DNA from: Mesobacillus jeotgali
GTDB lineage: Bacteria; Bacillota; Bacilli; Bacillales; Cytobacillaceae
Length of the DNA: 64,000 nucleotides
Assembly (NCBI RefSeq): GCF_014856545.2
Contig: NZ_CP109811.1
Coordinates: 2,288,001-2,352,000, forward strand
Reading direction: 5' to 3'
Notes under the pieces: generated by a model
What the model was told of the DNA's origin: nothing
The model's database searches: none
Seen by the model: only the letters and a program-made list of their open reading frames with translations
Shown: positions 7,772-17,082 of the stretch, piece after piece
Position numbering within the stretch: the stretch's first letter is position 1
Layout: each line of letters starts with the position of its first letter
Position numbers and translations under genes: made by a program

Positions 7772-8771
7772 CCAATTCCCAGATTTAAAAAGTGAAATGG
7801 ACCAAATCTCTGTGCCAGTCGAAAAGCTGGATAACATTATTGCAGAGACGGTTAGCAGAACAAAGATGAAGAGGACGAAAAAGCGCATTGTTATGTATTC
7901 GATAAGCGCTGCAGTGGTTGGTTTCGGATTGTTTTTAGGCTCTGCTATGGTTTCTCCTGCGATTGCGAAGGTCGCTTCGAATATCCCGGTTGTTGGGACT
8001 TTTTTCAATGACGTAGGTGATGAGGGGCTAAAGATAGCGGGACAAAAAGGATTAACGCAGGTTGTGGATCAAACAGTGAAGGATAATGGAGTCACATTGA
8101 CGATGAATGAAATCTTTTACGATGGATCCCGTTTGACGCTAGGTTACACACAAGAATCCTTATTGCCGGTTGGAGGGCTTGAACGTCCAACAATCTTGGT
8201 TGATGGAAAAGAAATCAATTTTGGATCGGGCTTTTCCGGAGAATTCGTTACCCCGGGGACCTATAAAGGAATTATTAACGTAACATTGACTGAGGAGCTG
8301 CCTGAGGAGTTTGAAATGAATATAGTCTTCGATGCCGTGGGCCTCCTGCCAGGTAATTGGGAGTTTGCTTTCCCAGTGAAACAATCAAGTGAAGTTACAG
8401 TCATCAAACCAAAAGATGTAATAGATATACAAGGAGCACAGCTTAGTGTGGATTCATTGAAGATCGGACCGGCTGGTACAGATTTAAGAGTGAAAGTGAT
8501 ATCTGATGAAGATAATCGTGAGTTAGACCCATTTGCATTAAATTACTATATAGTTGATGATCAAGGAAACAGATTGGAAATGTTGAGTGGCAGTGGGCAT
8601 GGAGATACAATAGAAGGAAAAATGCATGCTTATCAAAACCTTTTATATGAGCGACTGGTGGCCGGGGTTAAAAAGATTAAGGTGATTCCTTATGATTCGT
8701 CTTTGAATCAAAAAGATTTCAATGAAGAAACGATTTTGCAGGAGAATGGGTTTGAAATTGAAATTCCGTAA
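7764..8771 (+). CDS. DUF4179 protein, likely anti-sigma factor
   Basis: A 335-residue single-pass membrane protein. A short cytosolic part (residues 1-45) precedes a helix near residues 47-65. The extracytoplasmic part begins with the DUF4179 mark SPAIAKVASNIPVVGTFF, then beta-rich domains similar to those found with DUF5643. Proteins with this layout sit next to ECF sigma genes and are thought to sense envelope signals. ATG 7764 overlaps the sigma gene and has AAGGAGG upstream. No ZAS-type zinc motif is visible in the cytosolic part, so the way it binds the sigma factor would differ from classical RsiW/RsrA. Confidence 0.85.
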   Translation: MSSQFPDLKSEMDQISVPVEKLDNIIAETVSRTKMKRTKKRIVMYSISAAVVGFGLFLGSAMVSPAIAKVASNIPVVGTFFNDVGDEGLKIAGQKGLTQVVDQTVKDNGVTLTMNEIFYDGSRLTLGYTQESLLPVGGLERPTILVDGKEINFGSGFSGEFVTPGTYKGIINVTLTEELPEEFEMNIVFDAVGLLPGNWEFAFPVKQSSEVTVIKPKDVIDIQGAQLSVDSLKIGPAGTDLRVKVISDEDNRELDPFALNYYIVDDQGNRLEMLSGSGHGDTIEGKMHAYQNLLYERLVAGVKKIKVIPYDSSLNQKDFNEETILQENGFEIEIP

Positions 8772-8800
8772 ACTGAGAATGATAATTCAGCAGAAAAGGT

Positions 8801-8831
8801 ATGACGCATGCATTCAGCATACGTCATTTTT
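8801..8831 (+). terminator. Terminator after the sigma/anti-sigma operon
   Basis: ATGACG and CGTCAT arms, extended by ATGC/GCAT, are followed by TTTTT. Confidence 0.75.
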
Positions 8832-8919
8832 CTGTTTAATGGGTTAGAATCCGTGTTCCAGGTAGTCTAGGTATAATGATTTTAAAATTTATTGTTCAAA
8901 GGTCTTTTCAAATAAACTC

Positions 8920-10338
8920 TTAGACGGGAACAATCTCAAACACAGTACCCTGGTTATAATCCGTCACCTTCATAGATCCGTATACTCCTAAAAACATCCT
9001 GGATTGATCGAGGTTTGTTCCTAGACTGACATAATAAACAGATTGGGAGCCAAAGTCATACTCTGTTTCAATGATATTAAAATCATTCAAAATACCATCT
9101 GGCCTGAACCTCGTATATGCTAAGAACCCTTGATCTGGTTGTTCATTATTTTTAGCACGGGAAAGGTCGGTGAACACCAGGCTTCCTGATAACTCAGGGA
9201 TTGATTTTCCCATGTAGGGCTGGACACCGGTAAGTGCAGTTCCTCCATATTTATCGGGTCGAGGTTCTTGATGAAAATAATTCGTCAAAGGTGGCAGACG
9301 CCGGACTGAAGTTTTTACTGCTTCATCATAAAAAGCAATTGTTTTCTCATCCAGTGTCGAATTCTCTGAACAGCTTTTTATAATTGGAGTAGGGAAGGCA
9401 CCTTCCCAACCTCGCCAGCCAAAATTAATGAACCCTTCTTTCTCTGTTACCGTTCTCCCGGAAGAAGCATGAGTAAGCCGGGTTACAGGAACGGGCCGAT
9501 AATGAATAAATGAAAAAATAGACTCGGCAAAATCCTGTCCAACATTTCCGGCATACTTAATGTAATGGTTATACAACCTTTGATAGGCTATACCTGGAAT
9601 ATTACGGACCCCTTTGGCTATGACAGTTAGTGTCTCCTGAATAGAAGGGGAAATCTCATCAAAACGGGTAACTGAGGGTGGATTTTGGCTAAACACATTT
9701 TTGCTTATATCGATTTCAATGATCTTACCGGCAATCTCCATATCATCCTGGCTTAAATTGAAAGGGTCATAACCTGATCCACCATCACCAGTTGTTAAAA
9801 CCAGTCTGCCTGTTTCAGGTGAAAAGTTTAAGCTGTTGACTCCATTATGGTTGGAGAAGGGCCTTCTTAGGTTCAGCAGTGTCCTATGTCTTTGAGGCTG
9901 GCCATTCGATTGTACAACCCATTCTTCAACTGTATCGATATGGTCATATTTTGTTTCTCTTTTCTCCCATTTAAGATTTAAGGTTTCCGGATCACACGGG
10001 TCAGGTCGGAACGAACCAGAAAGAGCCCCTGGACCTTGTGTTCCAGCCACTGAATAATGAAGGTAAAATAAACCGTTGTTATAAAATTCGGGATGAAACG
10101 CCAGTCCGAGCAGTCCACGTTCATCATATCCGCCACTGGAACCACCCAGTTCGATGACTTGTTGGCGGATATCTAAAAATGTCTTTATCTCTTCGTTGCT
10201 TATATAAAATATCTCTCCTGGCTGGGTCGCAATAAATAAGCCCTCGTTTGAGTTACCAGGAAGAATGGCTGTTTTTATGACAGTGGGTAAGTTTACTCTT
10301 CCTACGATGGGGCGTAGTGCAACTTTTACTTTCCTCAT
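8920..10338 (-). CDS. PQQ-dependent sugar dehydrogenase-like beta-propeller protein
   Basis: A 472-residue protein of the glucose/sorbosone dehydrogenase (GSDH) fold, a six-bladed beta propeller. Visible marks are ERGLLGLAFHPEFYNNGLFY (about residues 74-93), SNHNGVNSLNFSPETG with the following TTGDGGSG, and FINFGWRGWEG. In soluble quinoprotein aldose dehydrogenases the His in such a segment helps catalysis and PQQ binding. Here I see no signal peptide, although family members normally act outside the cytosol. Whether PQQ is bound is unknown, and no pqq genes are nearby. GGAGGGG lies upstream of ATG 10338. It is a single gene. Confidence 0.82.
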   Translation of the reverse strand: MRKVKVALRPIVGRVNLPTVIKTAILPGNSNEGLFIATQPGEIFYISNEEIKTFLDIRQQVIELGGSSGGYDERGLLGLAFHPEFYNNGLFYLHYSVAGTQGPGALSGSFRPDPCDPETLNLKWEKRETKYDHIDTVEEWVVQSNGQPQRHRTLLNLRRPFSNHNGVNSLNFSPETGRLVLTTGDGGSGYDPFNLSQDDMEIAGKIIEIDISKNVFSQNPPSVTRFDEISPSIQETLTVIAKGVRNIPGIAYQRLYNHYIKYAGNVGQDFAESIFSFIHYRPVPVTRLTHASSGRTVTEKEGFINFGWRGWEGAFPTPIIKSCSENSTLDEKTIAFYDEAVKTSVRRLPPLTNYFHQEPRPDKYGGTALTGVQPYMGKSIPELSGSLVFTDLSRAKNNEQPDQGFLAYTRFRPDGILNDFNIIETEYDFGSQSVYYVSLGTNLDQSRMFLGVYGSMKVTDYNQGTVFEIVPV

Positions 10339-10632
10339 CTTTTCTTTCCCCTCCTTGGTGAATGTTTTTTATATGGATATGAGTAGGACTTTCTATGAGT
10401 ACCAAGTCAGGATCAGGGAGGAAACTGAAACCATGTGATTTGCTGTGAGGCCTCATGGTTTTACTTTTGGATTTTTTGATAATCGAAAAAACCAGGGACA
10501 CGTCACTAACAATTCGAAGGAAAACAGCAGTGAGAAACGGCTTGCGTCTTTTTATGGAAAATTCTGCTGATTTTATGCTGAGAAAAATTTATACTATGGT
10601 AAGAGAGTTTTAGATAAAGAGGAGTATAGAAA

Positions 10633-11325
10633 ATGTACAAAGTCATGCTGATTGAAGATGATTACCAGCTTTGCGGGCTGATCAAGGAAAATTTGGAGCG
10701 CTATGGGTACAACGTAATTTTGCCTGAGAATTTTACCAATATAGAAGAAGAGTTTTTAACAATCAATCCGGATCTTGTGTTGCTGGATATTAACCTGCCA
10801 TATTATGATGGCTATTATTTGTGCAGAAGTTTTCGGCAGAAATCCACCGTGCCGATTTTGATGATTTCTGCGCGGAGCCAGGAAATGGACCAAATCATGG
10901 CGATTGAACTGGGGGCTGATGATTTTATCACGAAGCCTTTCACATTTGAGATGCTGCAATCAAAAGTCAAAGCAACATTTAGAAGAGTGTACGGAGAGTA
11001 TGCTGTGAAGGATGGAAAGTGCGTCTGTGTCGGCTCTTTATGCCTGGACGATAAAACAATGTGCCTGGATTATAAAGGGATAAAAGTTGAACTTTCTAAA
11101 AACGTTTTTAAACTGCTGAAAAAATTGATGGAAAACGAAAATTCATTTGTTTCAAGAGAAGAGCTGATTGAAGAAGTATGGGATTCGGTTACATTTGTCG
11201 ATGATAATACGCTTACAGTAAATGTAACTAGAATTAAACAAATTCTGTCAGAGCTAGGGTTAAAGGATTTGATTAAAAGCAAAAGAGGGGTAGGATATAT
11301 GCTTCAGTATCCTTCGGGTGAATGA
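10633..11325 (+). CDS. BceR-type response regulator
   Basis: A 230-residue OmpR-family regulator. The receiver domain (1-115) has acidic residues E8-D9-D10, phosphoacceptor Asp52 in LLDINLP, and TKPF near residue 100. A winged-helix DNA-binding domain (about 130-228) ends in SKRGVGYML. Its position before an intramembrane-sensing kinase and an ABC transporter of the BceAB type identifies it as the regulator of a peptide-antibiotic resistance module. GAGGAG lies before ATG 10633. Its stop overlaps the start of the kinase (ATGA), which implies translational coupling. Confidence 0.92.
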   Translation: MYKVMLIEDDYQLCGLIKENLERYGYNVILPENFTNIEEEFLTINPDLVLLDINLPYYDGYYLCRSFRQKSTVPILMISARSQEMDQIMAIELGADDFITKPFTFEMLQSKVKATFRRVYGEYAVKDGKCVCVGSLCLDDKTMCLDYKGIKVELSKNVFKLLKKLMENENSFVSREELIEEVWDSVTFVDDNTLTVNVTRIKQILSELGLKDLIKSKRGVGYMLQYPSGE

Positions 11326-12323
11326 CCATGCTGAAGATCTTTTTGAAAGATCGACTAATGCTCATTCTGATATACATAGTAAACTTGGCCAGTATCTTGT
11401 TGTTTTTCTATCTTAGTGTTCCAGCGGATACGGAGTTTTTCTATCCGTTGTCAATTGGACTATTTTTTCTCGTGATTTATTTACTTATAGATTGGGTGAA
11501 ATTTTACCCGGCAAATCGGTCTGCTGCCAAGCAGCTCAGCAATCAAGATGTCGAGCTCGAAGCTTATACGGGGGAACAGAAGGTTTTTAAGCGTTTGTTG
11601 GCGAAAACAGTCAGTGAAAACTCACAAAAGTTCAATGATTTAAAAGAACAAAATAAAGAGAGAATCTATTTTCTGTCTCACTGGATGCACCATTTAAAGA
11701 CGCCTGTATCCGTAATTGAATTGATCATCAATAAAGAGGAAAAGACAGAGGCACTCGATAAAATCCAACAGGAAAACAAACGGCTGCACTATTCTATTGA
11801 ACAAGGTCTGACGATGATTAGGATGGACAGTTTTGAAAACGACTTTGAACTTAAGTCTGTTGATTTGCTCTCCACACTACGAAAGTTGATCAACGCCAGG
11901 AAAAGGGAGTGGATTTATCAATCCATTTACCCTTCTATTGAGTTTGAGGAGGAGCAAGCACGCATTATCACCGATCCAAAATGGAATGAGATTTTAATTG
12001 ACCAGATTATTTCTAATGCCATCAAGTATTCTGGGAAAAAGGAAGGAAAGCAAAAGCTGGTTTTTCAGATTGAGAGAATAGCCGAACACATTAGTTTAGC
12101 GATTGTTGATCAAGGAGTTGGAATTCCAGATTATGATCTTGAGCGGGTGTTCCAGCCATTCTTTACAGGTGAAAATGGACGTAAGTATCCAAACTCATCT
12201 GGCATCGGATTGTACCTCAGCAAAAAAATTGCCGACAAACTTGGAGCTGGGATTGAGATTCAATCCACGTCAGGTAAAGGTACGACAGTCCAAATCAAGT
12301 GGCTAGCCGGAAAAAGTGAGTGA
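11322..12323 (+). CDS. BceS-type intramembrane-sensing histidine kinase
   Basis: A 333-residue kinase with two N-terminal membrane helices (about 12-32 and 41-57) joined by a very short outer loop. This is the mark of BceS kinases, which sense through the transporter instead of binding the drug. The H-box is SHWMHHLKTPVSV, with likely phospho-His123. The ATPase part shows NAIKYS, DQGVGIP and SSGIGLYLSKK. It is coupled to the regulator by a four-base overlap. A terminator-like hairpin separates it from the transporter genes. Confidence 0.92.
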   Translation: MTMLKIFLKDRLMLILIYIVNLASILLFFYLSVPADTEFFYPLSIGLFFLVIYLLIDWVKFYPANRSAAKQLSNQDVELEAYTGEQKVFKRLLAKTVSENSQKFNDLKEQNKERIYFLSHWMHHLKTPVSVIELIINKEEKTEALDKIQQENKRLHYSIEQGLTMIRMDSFENDFELKSVDLLSTLRKLINARKREWIYQSIYPSIEFEEEQARIITDPKWNEILIDQIISNAIKYSGKKEGKQKLVFQIERIAEHISLAIVDQGVGIPDYDLERVFQPFFTGENGRKYPNSSGIGLYLSKKIADKLGAGIEIQSTSGKGTTVQIKWLAGKSE

Positions 12324-12351
12324 ATACCTTACAAAAGTGTAAGGTATTTTT
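12324..12351 (+). terminator. Hairpin/T-run between kinase and ABC transporter genes
   Basis: ATACCTTAC and GTAAGGTAT enclose five bases and are followed by a T-run. It starts right at the kinase stop and should insulate the two-component genes from the transporter pair, as in bce systems where the regulator controls a separate transporter promoter. I see no convincing promoter or BceR-type operator in 12352-12551. Confidence 0.75.
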
Positions 12352-12551
12352 TGGCGTCATCGATGGATGCTTGATCACAACCATATTAGGATGTGGATAT
12401 GAGGTAGGCGAACCGATACTAGTTCTTACAAAATGTTCGAATATCCTAAATAATGTCCAAATCCGGCTGCACTTCGGAAAAAAATTGCGGGAAGGCCGAT
12501 GTATGGTCTGGACCGGTTACGGGTTCGGAAAGAGTTCAAGGGGGAGAAAGA

Positions 12552-13316
12552 ATGGCTATTTTAAAAGCTGGTAATATAGTGAAGGTGTATGGAGCATCGA
12601 GTGGAGAAGGTTCAACGATTGCTTTGGATGGGATCAGTCTAACAATTAAAGAAGGTGAGTTTGTTGCGATCATGGGGCCCTCAGGCAGCGGGAAGACAAC
12701 TTTACTAAATATCCTTAGCGGAATCGATCAACCTACATCAGGTGAGGTATCGATTGCCGGACAGGAAATTAGCGAGAAGTCAGGAGATGAACTCGCTCTG
12801 TTTCGTCGTAAACAACTCGGTTTTGTATTTCAGGATTTCAATCTATTAGATAGTTTGACGGTTAAAGAGAATATGATGCTGCCAATGGTGCTTGAAAAGA
12901 AGTCAGCAGGTGAAATGGAATCGAAAGTACAGGAGCTGGCTCAACTTTTCGAAATACAAGCTACGCTGGATAAATACCCCTACAACATATCCGGAGGCCA
13001 GCAGCAGCGAACTGCGGTCAGCCGGGCGCTTGTCAATGAGCCTGCCATCATTTTTGCCGATGAGCCTACGGGAAATCTCGATTCAAAAGCTTCTGCGGTC
13101 ATTATGGAATGCTTTGAAAAAATTGTCAAGGAGCTTACAACAACGGTCCTGCTTGTGACGCATGATGTTTTTGCAGCGAGTTATTGTCAAAAGGTTGTTT
13201 TTATCAAAGACGGAGTAATTCATTCGAGTATTGTGAAAAAAGGGAGCAGGAAGGAGTTCCTGGATCGCATTATGGATAATCTTGCCGTCTTGGGAGGAAG
13301 ATCCTATGACATTTAA
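12552..13316 (+). CDS. BceA-type ABC transporter ATP-binding protein
   Basis: A 254-residue ATPase with Walker A GPSGSGKTT (about 42-50), Q-loop FVFQDFNLLD, signature SGGQQQR, Walker B IIFADEPTG and a switch His in LLVTHD. It pairs with the large permease that follows and drives target protection or removal of cell-wall-active peptides in BceAB-type transporters. ATG 12552 has GGGGGAGAAAG before it, and the open frame before it is not coding-like. Its end overlaps the permease start by 11 bases. Confidence 0.92.
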   Translation: MAILKAGNIVKVYGASSGEGSTIALDGISLTIKEGEFVAIMGPSGSGKTTLLNILSGIDQPTSGEVSIAGQEISEKSGDELALFRRKQLGFVFQDFNLLDSLTVKENMMLPMVLEKKSAGEMESKVQELAQLFEIQATLDKYPYNISGGQQQRTAVSRALVNEPAIIFADEPTGNLDSKASAVIMECFEKIVKELTTTVLLVTHDVFAASYCQKVVFIKDGVIHSSIVKKGSRKEFLDRIMDNLAVLGGRSYDI

Positions 13317-15240
13317 TCAAATTGTCTGGAAGATGGCAAAGGTAGAATATAAAAAATATATCTTTTATTACTTATGCAACAGTTTTGCAGTGATGTTCTT
13401 CTTTATGTTTTCGACTGTCTATTTTAACCGCAGGGTTGAGCAAGGGAAGAAATTGGAGAGCCTTCAGGATGCTCTTTCTATTCCTGGTGCTGCACTGATC
13501 ATTTTTACTATCTTCTTCATCAGTTATGCACACAACGTTTTTATAAAACAGAGAAGAAGTGAGTTCGGGCTGTTCATGACTCTGGGCATGGCAAAAAGAG
13601 ACATAGCAAAATTACTGCTCCTTGAAAATGGTGTGATTGCCATGCTATCCATTCTCTCCGGTATTCTTGCTGGTACAGTATTCTCCAGGCTATTTTTCAT
13701 GCTGTTAATGGACCTGATTGAACTAAAGGAAGTTCCATTTCATTTCTCTGTTAAAATGTTCATTTTCTCAATTGGAGCTTTTCTTGCAGTATTTTTGCTG
13801 GCCGTCGGAAAATCATTGTTCCAGACGCTAAGAAGCAGCCTGGTCTTAAGCATGAAAAGCAACAGATTTGCGGAGAGTATTAAAATGAGAAGCCCTTTCC
13901 TGGGAGCATTTGGCCTGATAATTATGATCGGTTCGTTATTCATGCTGTATTTTACCTTTGAGGAATCTTCAGGGGCATTCCTTCCGCTTTGGACAATGGC
14001 GATGTTTTTAGGTCTATATATTTCCCTTAGCCAATCTGGCAGCTTCCTTCTCTCTTTAGCGAAAAAATTCCCAGGATTTTATTATCGCAGATTGCTGTTC
14101 CTGAGCAGCCTAGAATATAAATTCAAACAACTGACATCGATTATTATGCTTTTGACTGTGATGATCATGATCACCATTCTCTATAGCACGCTACTATTGA
14201 CATTTTACAAAGCTTCGGAAAAGGATGCTGTAAATAACAACCCGTATGACGTGGCATTTTTACAGTCAGAAACGAAGAACACTATTTCAGTTGCAGAACT
14301 TGAAGAGACATTTGAACTGAAAGAGCATTTAGAGATCCCCATCTTCAATTACTATGAAAAGTTAATATATGTTGATGGATATCAAACTTATCAATTTATG
14401 GCACTAGAGGACTTCAATAAATTGACATCACAAAGGCCAAACCTAAAAGATAATCAATTTCTGTTCTATTTAAATTCTGAACCTGAATACGCTCATACTG
14501 ATATTGCTGAATCCATTAAACTTTCGATTCAGGGTGAAGAGAAGACTTTTACAATGAAGAATAAGGTGATTGAGAGAAATATTAATCTGCTGCCTAAGAC
14601 ATACGAATTTATTGTTGTGGATTCTGAAGTTTTGGAGGCATTAAGGCAAAGTCCTGATGGCTACGAATTGAAGCTTCAATTAATGAACGTAGCAGACTGG
14701 AAAGTGAGCGAAAAGTCGGTTGAACAATTAAAACGGCAATTCCTGGCTGGGAATCGAGAAACATCTCCAATGGATTACCCTGATATGCCCTATACTGCCG
14801 AAGAAGATTTATTCCGTGTTGCTTCTAAAATCGGGGACTATCAAACAAACCAAACTACTAACGGAATAATGTTTTATGTTACCTCATTCCTAAGCATCAT
14901 GTTCTTTTTTGGCACCTTTGTACTGTTATATCTAAATCTATTTTCCGAAATGGATACAGAAAAAATGAAGTATCAGAAACTAAATAAAATAGGGATGTCA
15001 TCGAATGAAATCAAGCAAAATGTTACAAGAGAATTGGCGACTATATTTTTCGTACCAACTATACTAGGAACAACGCTGGCCTTTTTGTACCTGGCAATCT
15101 TGTCATCAGATGTCGGAGGAATAATGAAAAATCCTGATATCTTGATGCACTTCCTGCAAATAGTCGGAATTTACGTGATGAGCCAATTGGTATCCTTCTT
15201 TTACGCGAGGAAAAAGATGTTGTTTCAGTTGATAAATTAG
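13306..15240 (+). CDS. BceB-type ABC transporter permease
   Basis: A 644-residue FtsX-like permease with the BceB layout of about ten membrane helices. A large outer domain (roughly residues 300-520) lies between helices 7 and 8 and is thought to contact the peptide or lipid target and the sensor kinase. QRRSEFGLFMTLGMAKRDI, following helix 2, is typical. The start at 13306 has GGGAGGAAG upstream and overlaps the ATPase gene. Together with the preceding genes it forms a complete R-S-A-B set, so the likely role is sensing of and resistance to a peptide antibiotic. Confidence 0.9.
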   Translation: MTFNQIVWKMAKVEYKKYIFYYLCNSFAVMFFFMFSTVYFNRRVEQGKKLESLQDALSIPGAALIIFTIFFISYAHNVFIKQRRSEFGLFMTLGMAKRDIAKLLLLENGVIAMLSILSGILAGTVFSRLFFMLLMDLIELKEVPFHFSVKMFIFSIGAFLAVFLLAVGKSLFQTLRSSLVLSMKSNRFAESIKMRSPFLGAFGLIIMIGSLFMLYFTFEESSGAFLPLWTMAMFLGLYISLSQSGSFLLSLAKKFPGFYYRRLLFLSSLEYKFKQLTSIIMLLTVMIMITILYSTLLLTFYKASEKDAVNNNPYDVAFLQSETKNTISVAELEETFELKEHLEIPIFNYYEKLIYVDGYQTYQFMALEDFNKLTSQRPNLKDNQFLFYLNSEPEYAHTDIAESIKLSIQGEEKTFTMKNKVIERNINLLPKTYEFIVVDSEVLEALRQSPDGYELKLQLMNVADWKVSEKSVEQLKRQFLAGNRETSPMDYPDMPYTAEEDLFRVASKIGDYQTNQTTNGIMFYVTSFLSIMFFFGTFVLLYLNLFSEMDTEKMKYQKLNKIGMSSNEIKQNVTRELATIFFVPTILGTTLAFLYLAILSSDVGGIMKNPDILMHFLQIVGIYVMSQLVSFFYARKKMLFQLIN

Positions 15241-15438
15241 ATCATAAGAGCTGCTTTCCAAAGATGTATGGACCTTATTTTTCTACCCTACTAGACTGAT
15301 GTATTACTTTAGCTTGATTCTCTTCGAATTTTTAATAATATGGTAAATTTGTTTAGTAAAATGACAAAACAAACAGGGTTAGCTTAAATATACAGGTATA
15401 TGTCCATTTAGTGCGTATGATTCGGCCCCTTCACGAAA

Positions 15439-15680
15439 GTTAATAGATATTTCGAGTGCGAGGAGGTGGTGAAAAGTCTAAAAAACCCCAGTTAATAGAC
15501 ATTTTGCAAGAGTTAAAGGGATGAAATGTCTAAGAAACCTCCGTTAATAGACATTTTGCAAGAGTTAAAGGAGTAAAATGTCTAAGAAACAAGCCAATAC
15601 ACATTTCGGAAGAGTTAAGGAGTGAAAATGATTAAAAAACCACTGTTAATAGACATTTCACTAGCCATGACTGAGTGAAT
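15439..15680. repeat. 52-bp tandem dyad repeat array (array 2, 4-5 copies)
   Basis: The landmark GTTAATAGACAT recurs at 15439 (variant), 15491, 15543, about 15594 (variant) and 15645, so the period is 51-52. The dyad in phase with the other arrays has arms AAATGTCTA (15524-15532) and TAGACATTT (15548-15556). It fills most of the 627-base gap between the ABC permease and the AraC gene; the rest of that gap (15241-15438) shows no gene. Confidence 0.85.
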
Positions 15681-15757
15681 TGGTTAAAAACGTGTGATTG
15701 TACAGGTTGCTGCCACATAAGTATTAGGGTGTGGACGGAGTTACGAAGGGAGAATTA

Positions 15758-15793
15758 AAATCTCAACTCTGATAAAGAGTTGGGATTTTTTAG
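15758..15793 (+). terminator. Terminator upstream of the AraC gene
   Basis: AAATCTCAACTCT and AGAGTTGGGATTT form a long stem followed by a T-run. It probably ends transcription from the ABC transporter operon after it has crossed repeat array 2. Confidence 0.82.
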
Positions 15794-15867
15794 TGGTTTT
15801 TTAAAAGGATTCTATATGATAGAAAGCGAATTGATTATAGGTTACTAATTTTTTAATAGGGATAACG

Positions 15868-16665
15868 GTGTTGAAAATGGAGCAAGCAACTGAACATATT
15901 AGAGCAGTTTCGAAAACAATAGAATATATGAAAGAAAACATCAATGAAGAACTTACGTCGGATAAACTGGCAGCGATTGCAGGCTACAGTCCTTATCATT
16001 TTTCACGGGTGTTCAAGGAAGTCACTGGCGTTTCTCCCAGGCATTATCTTTCAGCATTAAGAATTGAAGCAGGGAAGGAGATGCTGATGGAACCATCCTC
16101 GCATTCCATTCTAAAGACATTGCTTGATATTGGCTTTCATAGTCTGGGGACATTCAGTTCAAAATTCAAGCAATTTGTAGGTCAGTCACCAAAGCAATTT
16201 CAAAAAAATGCCATCAAGCTCCATCGGTTGATGAATGAGTTAGATGAAAGGGAGGTTACGATTCCTGATGGAGTAAAACTGCCTGCCGTCCGTTGCAGGA
16301 TAGAAGCTCCTGAGGACTTTAAGGGACTTATTTTTGTAGGATTATTTCCCCGCCCAATTCCCGACCAGGCACCCGTTGCAGGTACAGCTTTAAGGCAAAA
16401 ACATAGAGAGTTCACTTTTTTTAGAGTTCCAACCGGTACATATTACGCATTGGCTGCAGCGATTCCCTGGAGCCTGGACCCCCGGGACTACTTTCTGCTG
16501 TCCAAGAGTTTGCGAGGAAAGGCTGAAGAGTCTTTCAATATCTCAGCTAGCAGCAAGATAGATGTGCATATTAAACTTAGGGAGCCAATGCCTTATGACC
16601 CTCCGATATTAATCAATTTGCCAAGTCTCTTATTTGAAAAAGATAGCAAACTAGAAGAAAAATAA
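15868..16665 (+). CDS. AraC family transcriptional regulator
   Basis: A regulator of about 262-265 residues. The N-terminal AraC domain (about 10-110) has two helix-turn-helix units (LTSDKLAAIAGYSPYHFSRVF and IGFHSLGTFSSKFKQFVGQSPKQFQK). A C-terminal domain of about 140 residues resembles a GyrI/effector-binding fold (FVGLFPRPIP, FFRVPTGTYYALAA). The start is ambiguous: GTG 15868, TTG 15871 or ATG 15877 after a weak AGGGAT site. The VOC and SRPBCC genes follow closely and may be its targets. Confidence 0.87.
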   Translation: MLKMEQATEHIRAVSKTIEYMKENINEELTSDKLAAIAGYSPYHFSRVFKEVTGVSPRHYLSALRIEAGKEMLMEPSSHSILKTLLDIGFHSLGTFSSKFKQFVGQSPKQFQKNAIKLHRLMNELDEREVTIPDGVKLPAVRCRIEAPEDFKGLIFVGLFPRPIPDQAPVAGTALRQKHREFTFFRVPTGTYYALAAAIPWSLDPRDYFLLSKSLRGKAEESFNISASSKIDVHIKLREPMPYDPPILINLPSLLFEKDSKLEEK

Positions 16666-16698
16666 CAGATTAGAGTGTGTTAATTTTATGAAAAAGGA

Positions 16699-17070
16699 GT
16701 GTTGGTAAATGCTAAACAAAGTTGCGTATTAACGATAAAGGTTGAGGACATGGAAAAAGCCCTTCAATTCTACACTAAAGTCTTGGATTTTGAAGTATCA
16801 AAGCACTATGGGGAAAATATCGTTTCATTAGTACATAATGAGATCCCGATTGTACTGGAAAAGTGTGACGAAGCTACTTCAGCTGGAGGGCAAAAGGTAC
16901 TGTTAGGCATACTCTCTGACAACCTTGATGAAGATGTGAATCGTCTGCGTGAAAAGGGGGCAAAGATTCTGTTTGATGAATCCATGCCGTGCCCGCCAGG
17001 AAGATACAACATGATTGAGGATCCATTCGGCAATCAGCTGGAGCTCGTTGAGTTTTCTAATTTTCAATAG
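16699..17070 (+). CDS. VOC family protein, probably frameshifted at the 5' end
   Basis: A glyoxalase/VOC protein with LTIKVEDMEKALQFYTKVLDF at the start, PIVLEKCDE in the middle, and CPPGRYNMIEDPFGNQLELVEF at the end. In the open frame the only starts are GTG 16699 and TTG 16702, which overlap or touch the AAAGGAG site. The well-placed ATG at 16709 reads MLNKVAY and then stops at 16730. One extra T at GTT (16721-16723) would give MLNKVCVLTIKV, the usual family start. So the gene has probably lost one base, or the sequence has an indel error. Confidence 0.75.
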   Translation: MLVNAKQSCVLTIKVEDMEKALQFYTKVLDFEVSKHYGENIVSLVHNEIPIVLEKCDEATSAGGQKVLLGILSDNLDEDVNRLREKGAKILFDESMPCPPGRYNMIEDPFGNQLELVEFSNFQ

Positions 17071-17082
17071 GGGGACAAGTTT

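Noticed and set aside
10253..10501. Minus-strand 82-codon frame overlapping the start of the sugar dehydrogenase-like gene
   Set aside because: It covers the start and leader of a well-supported gene on the same strand in another frame, with low-complexity basic composition.
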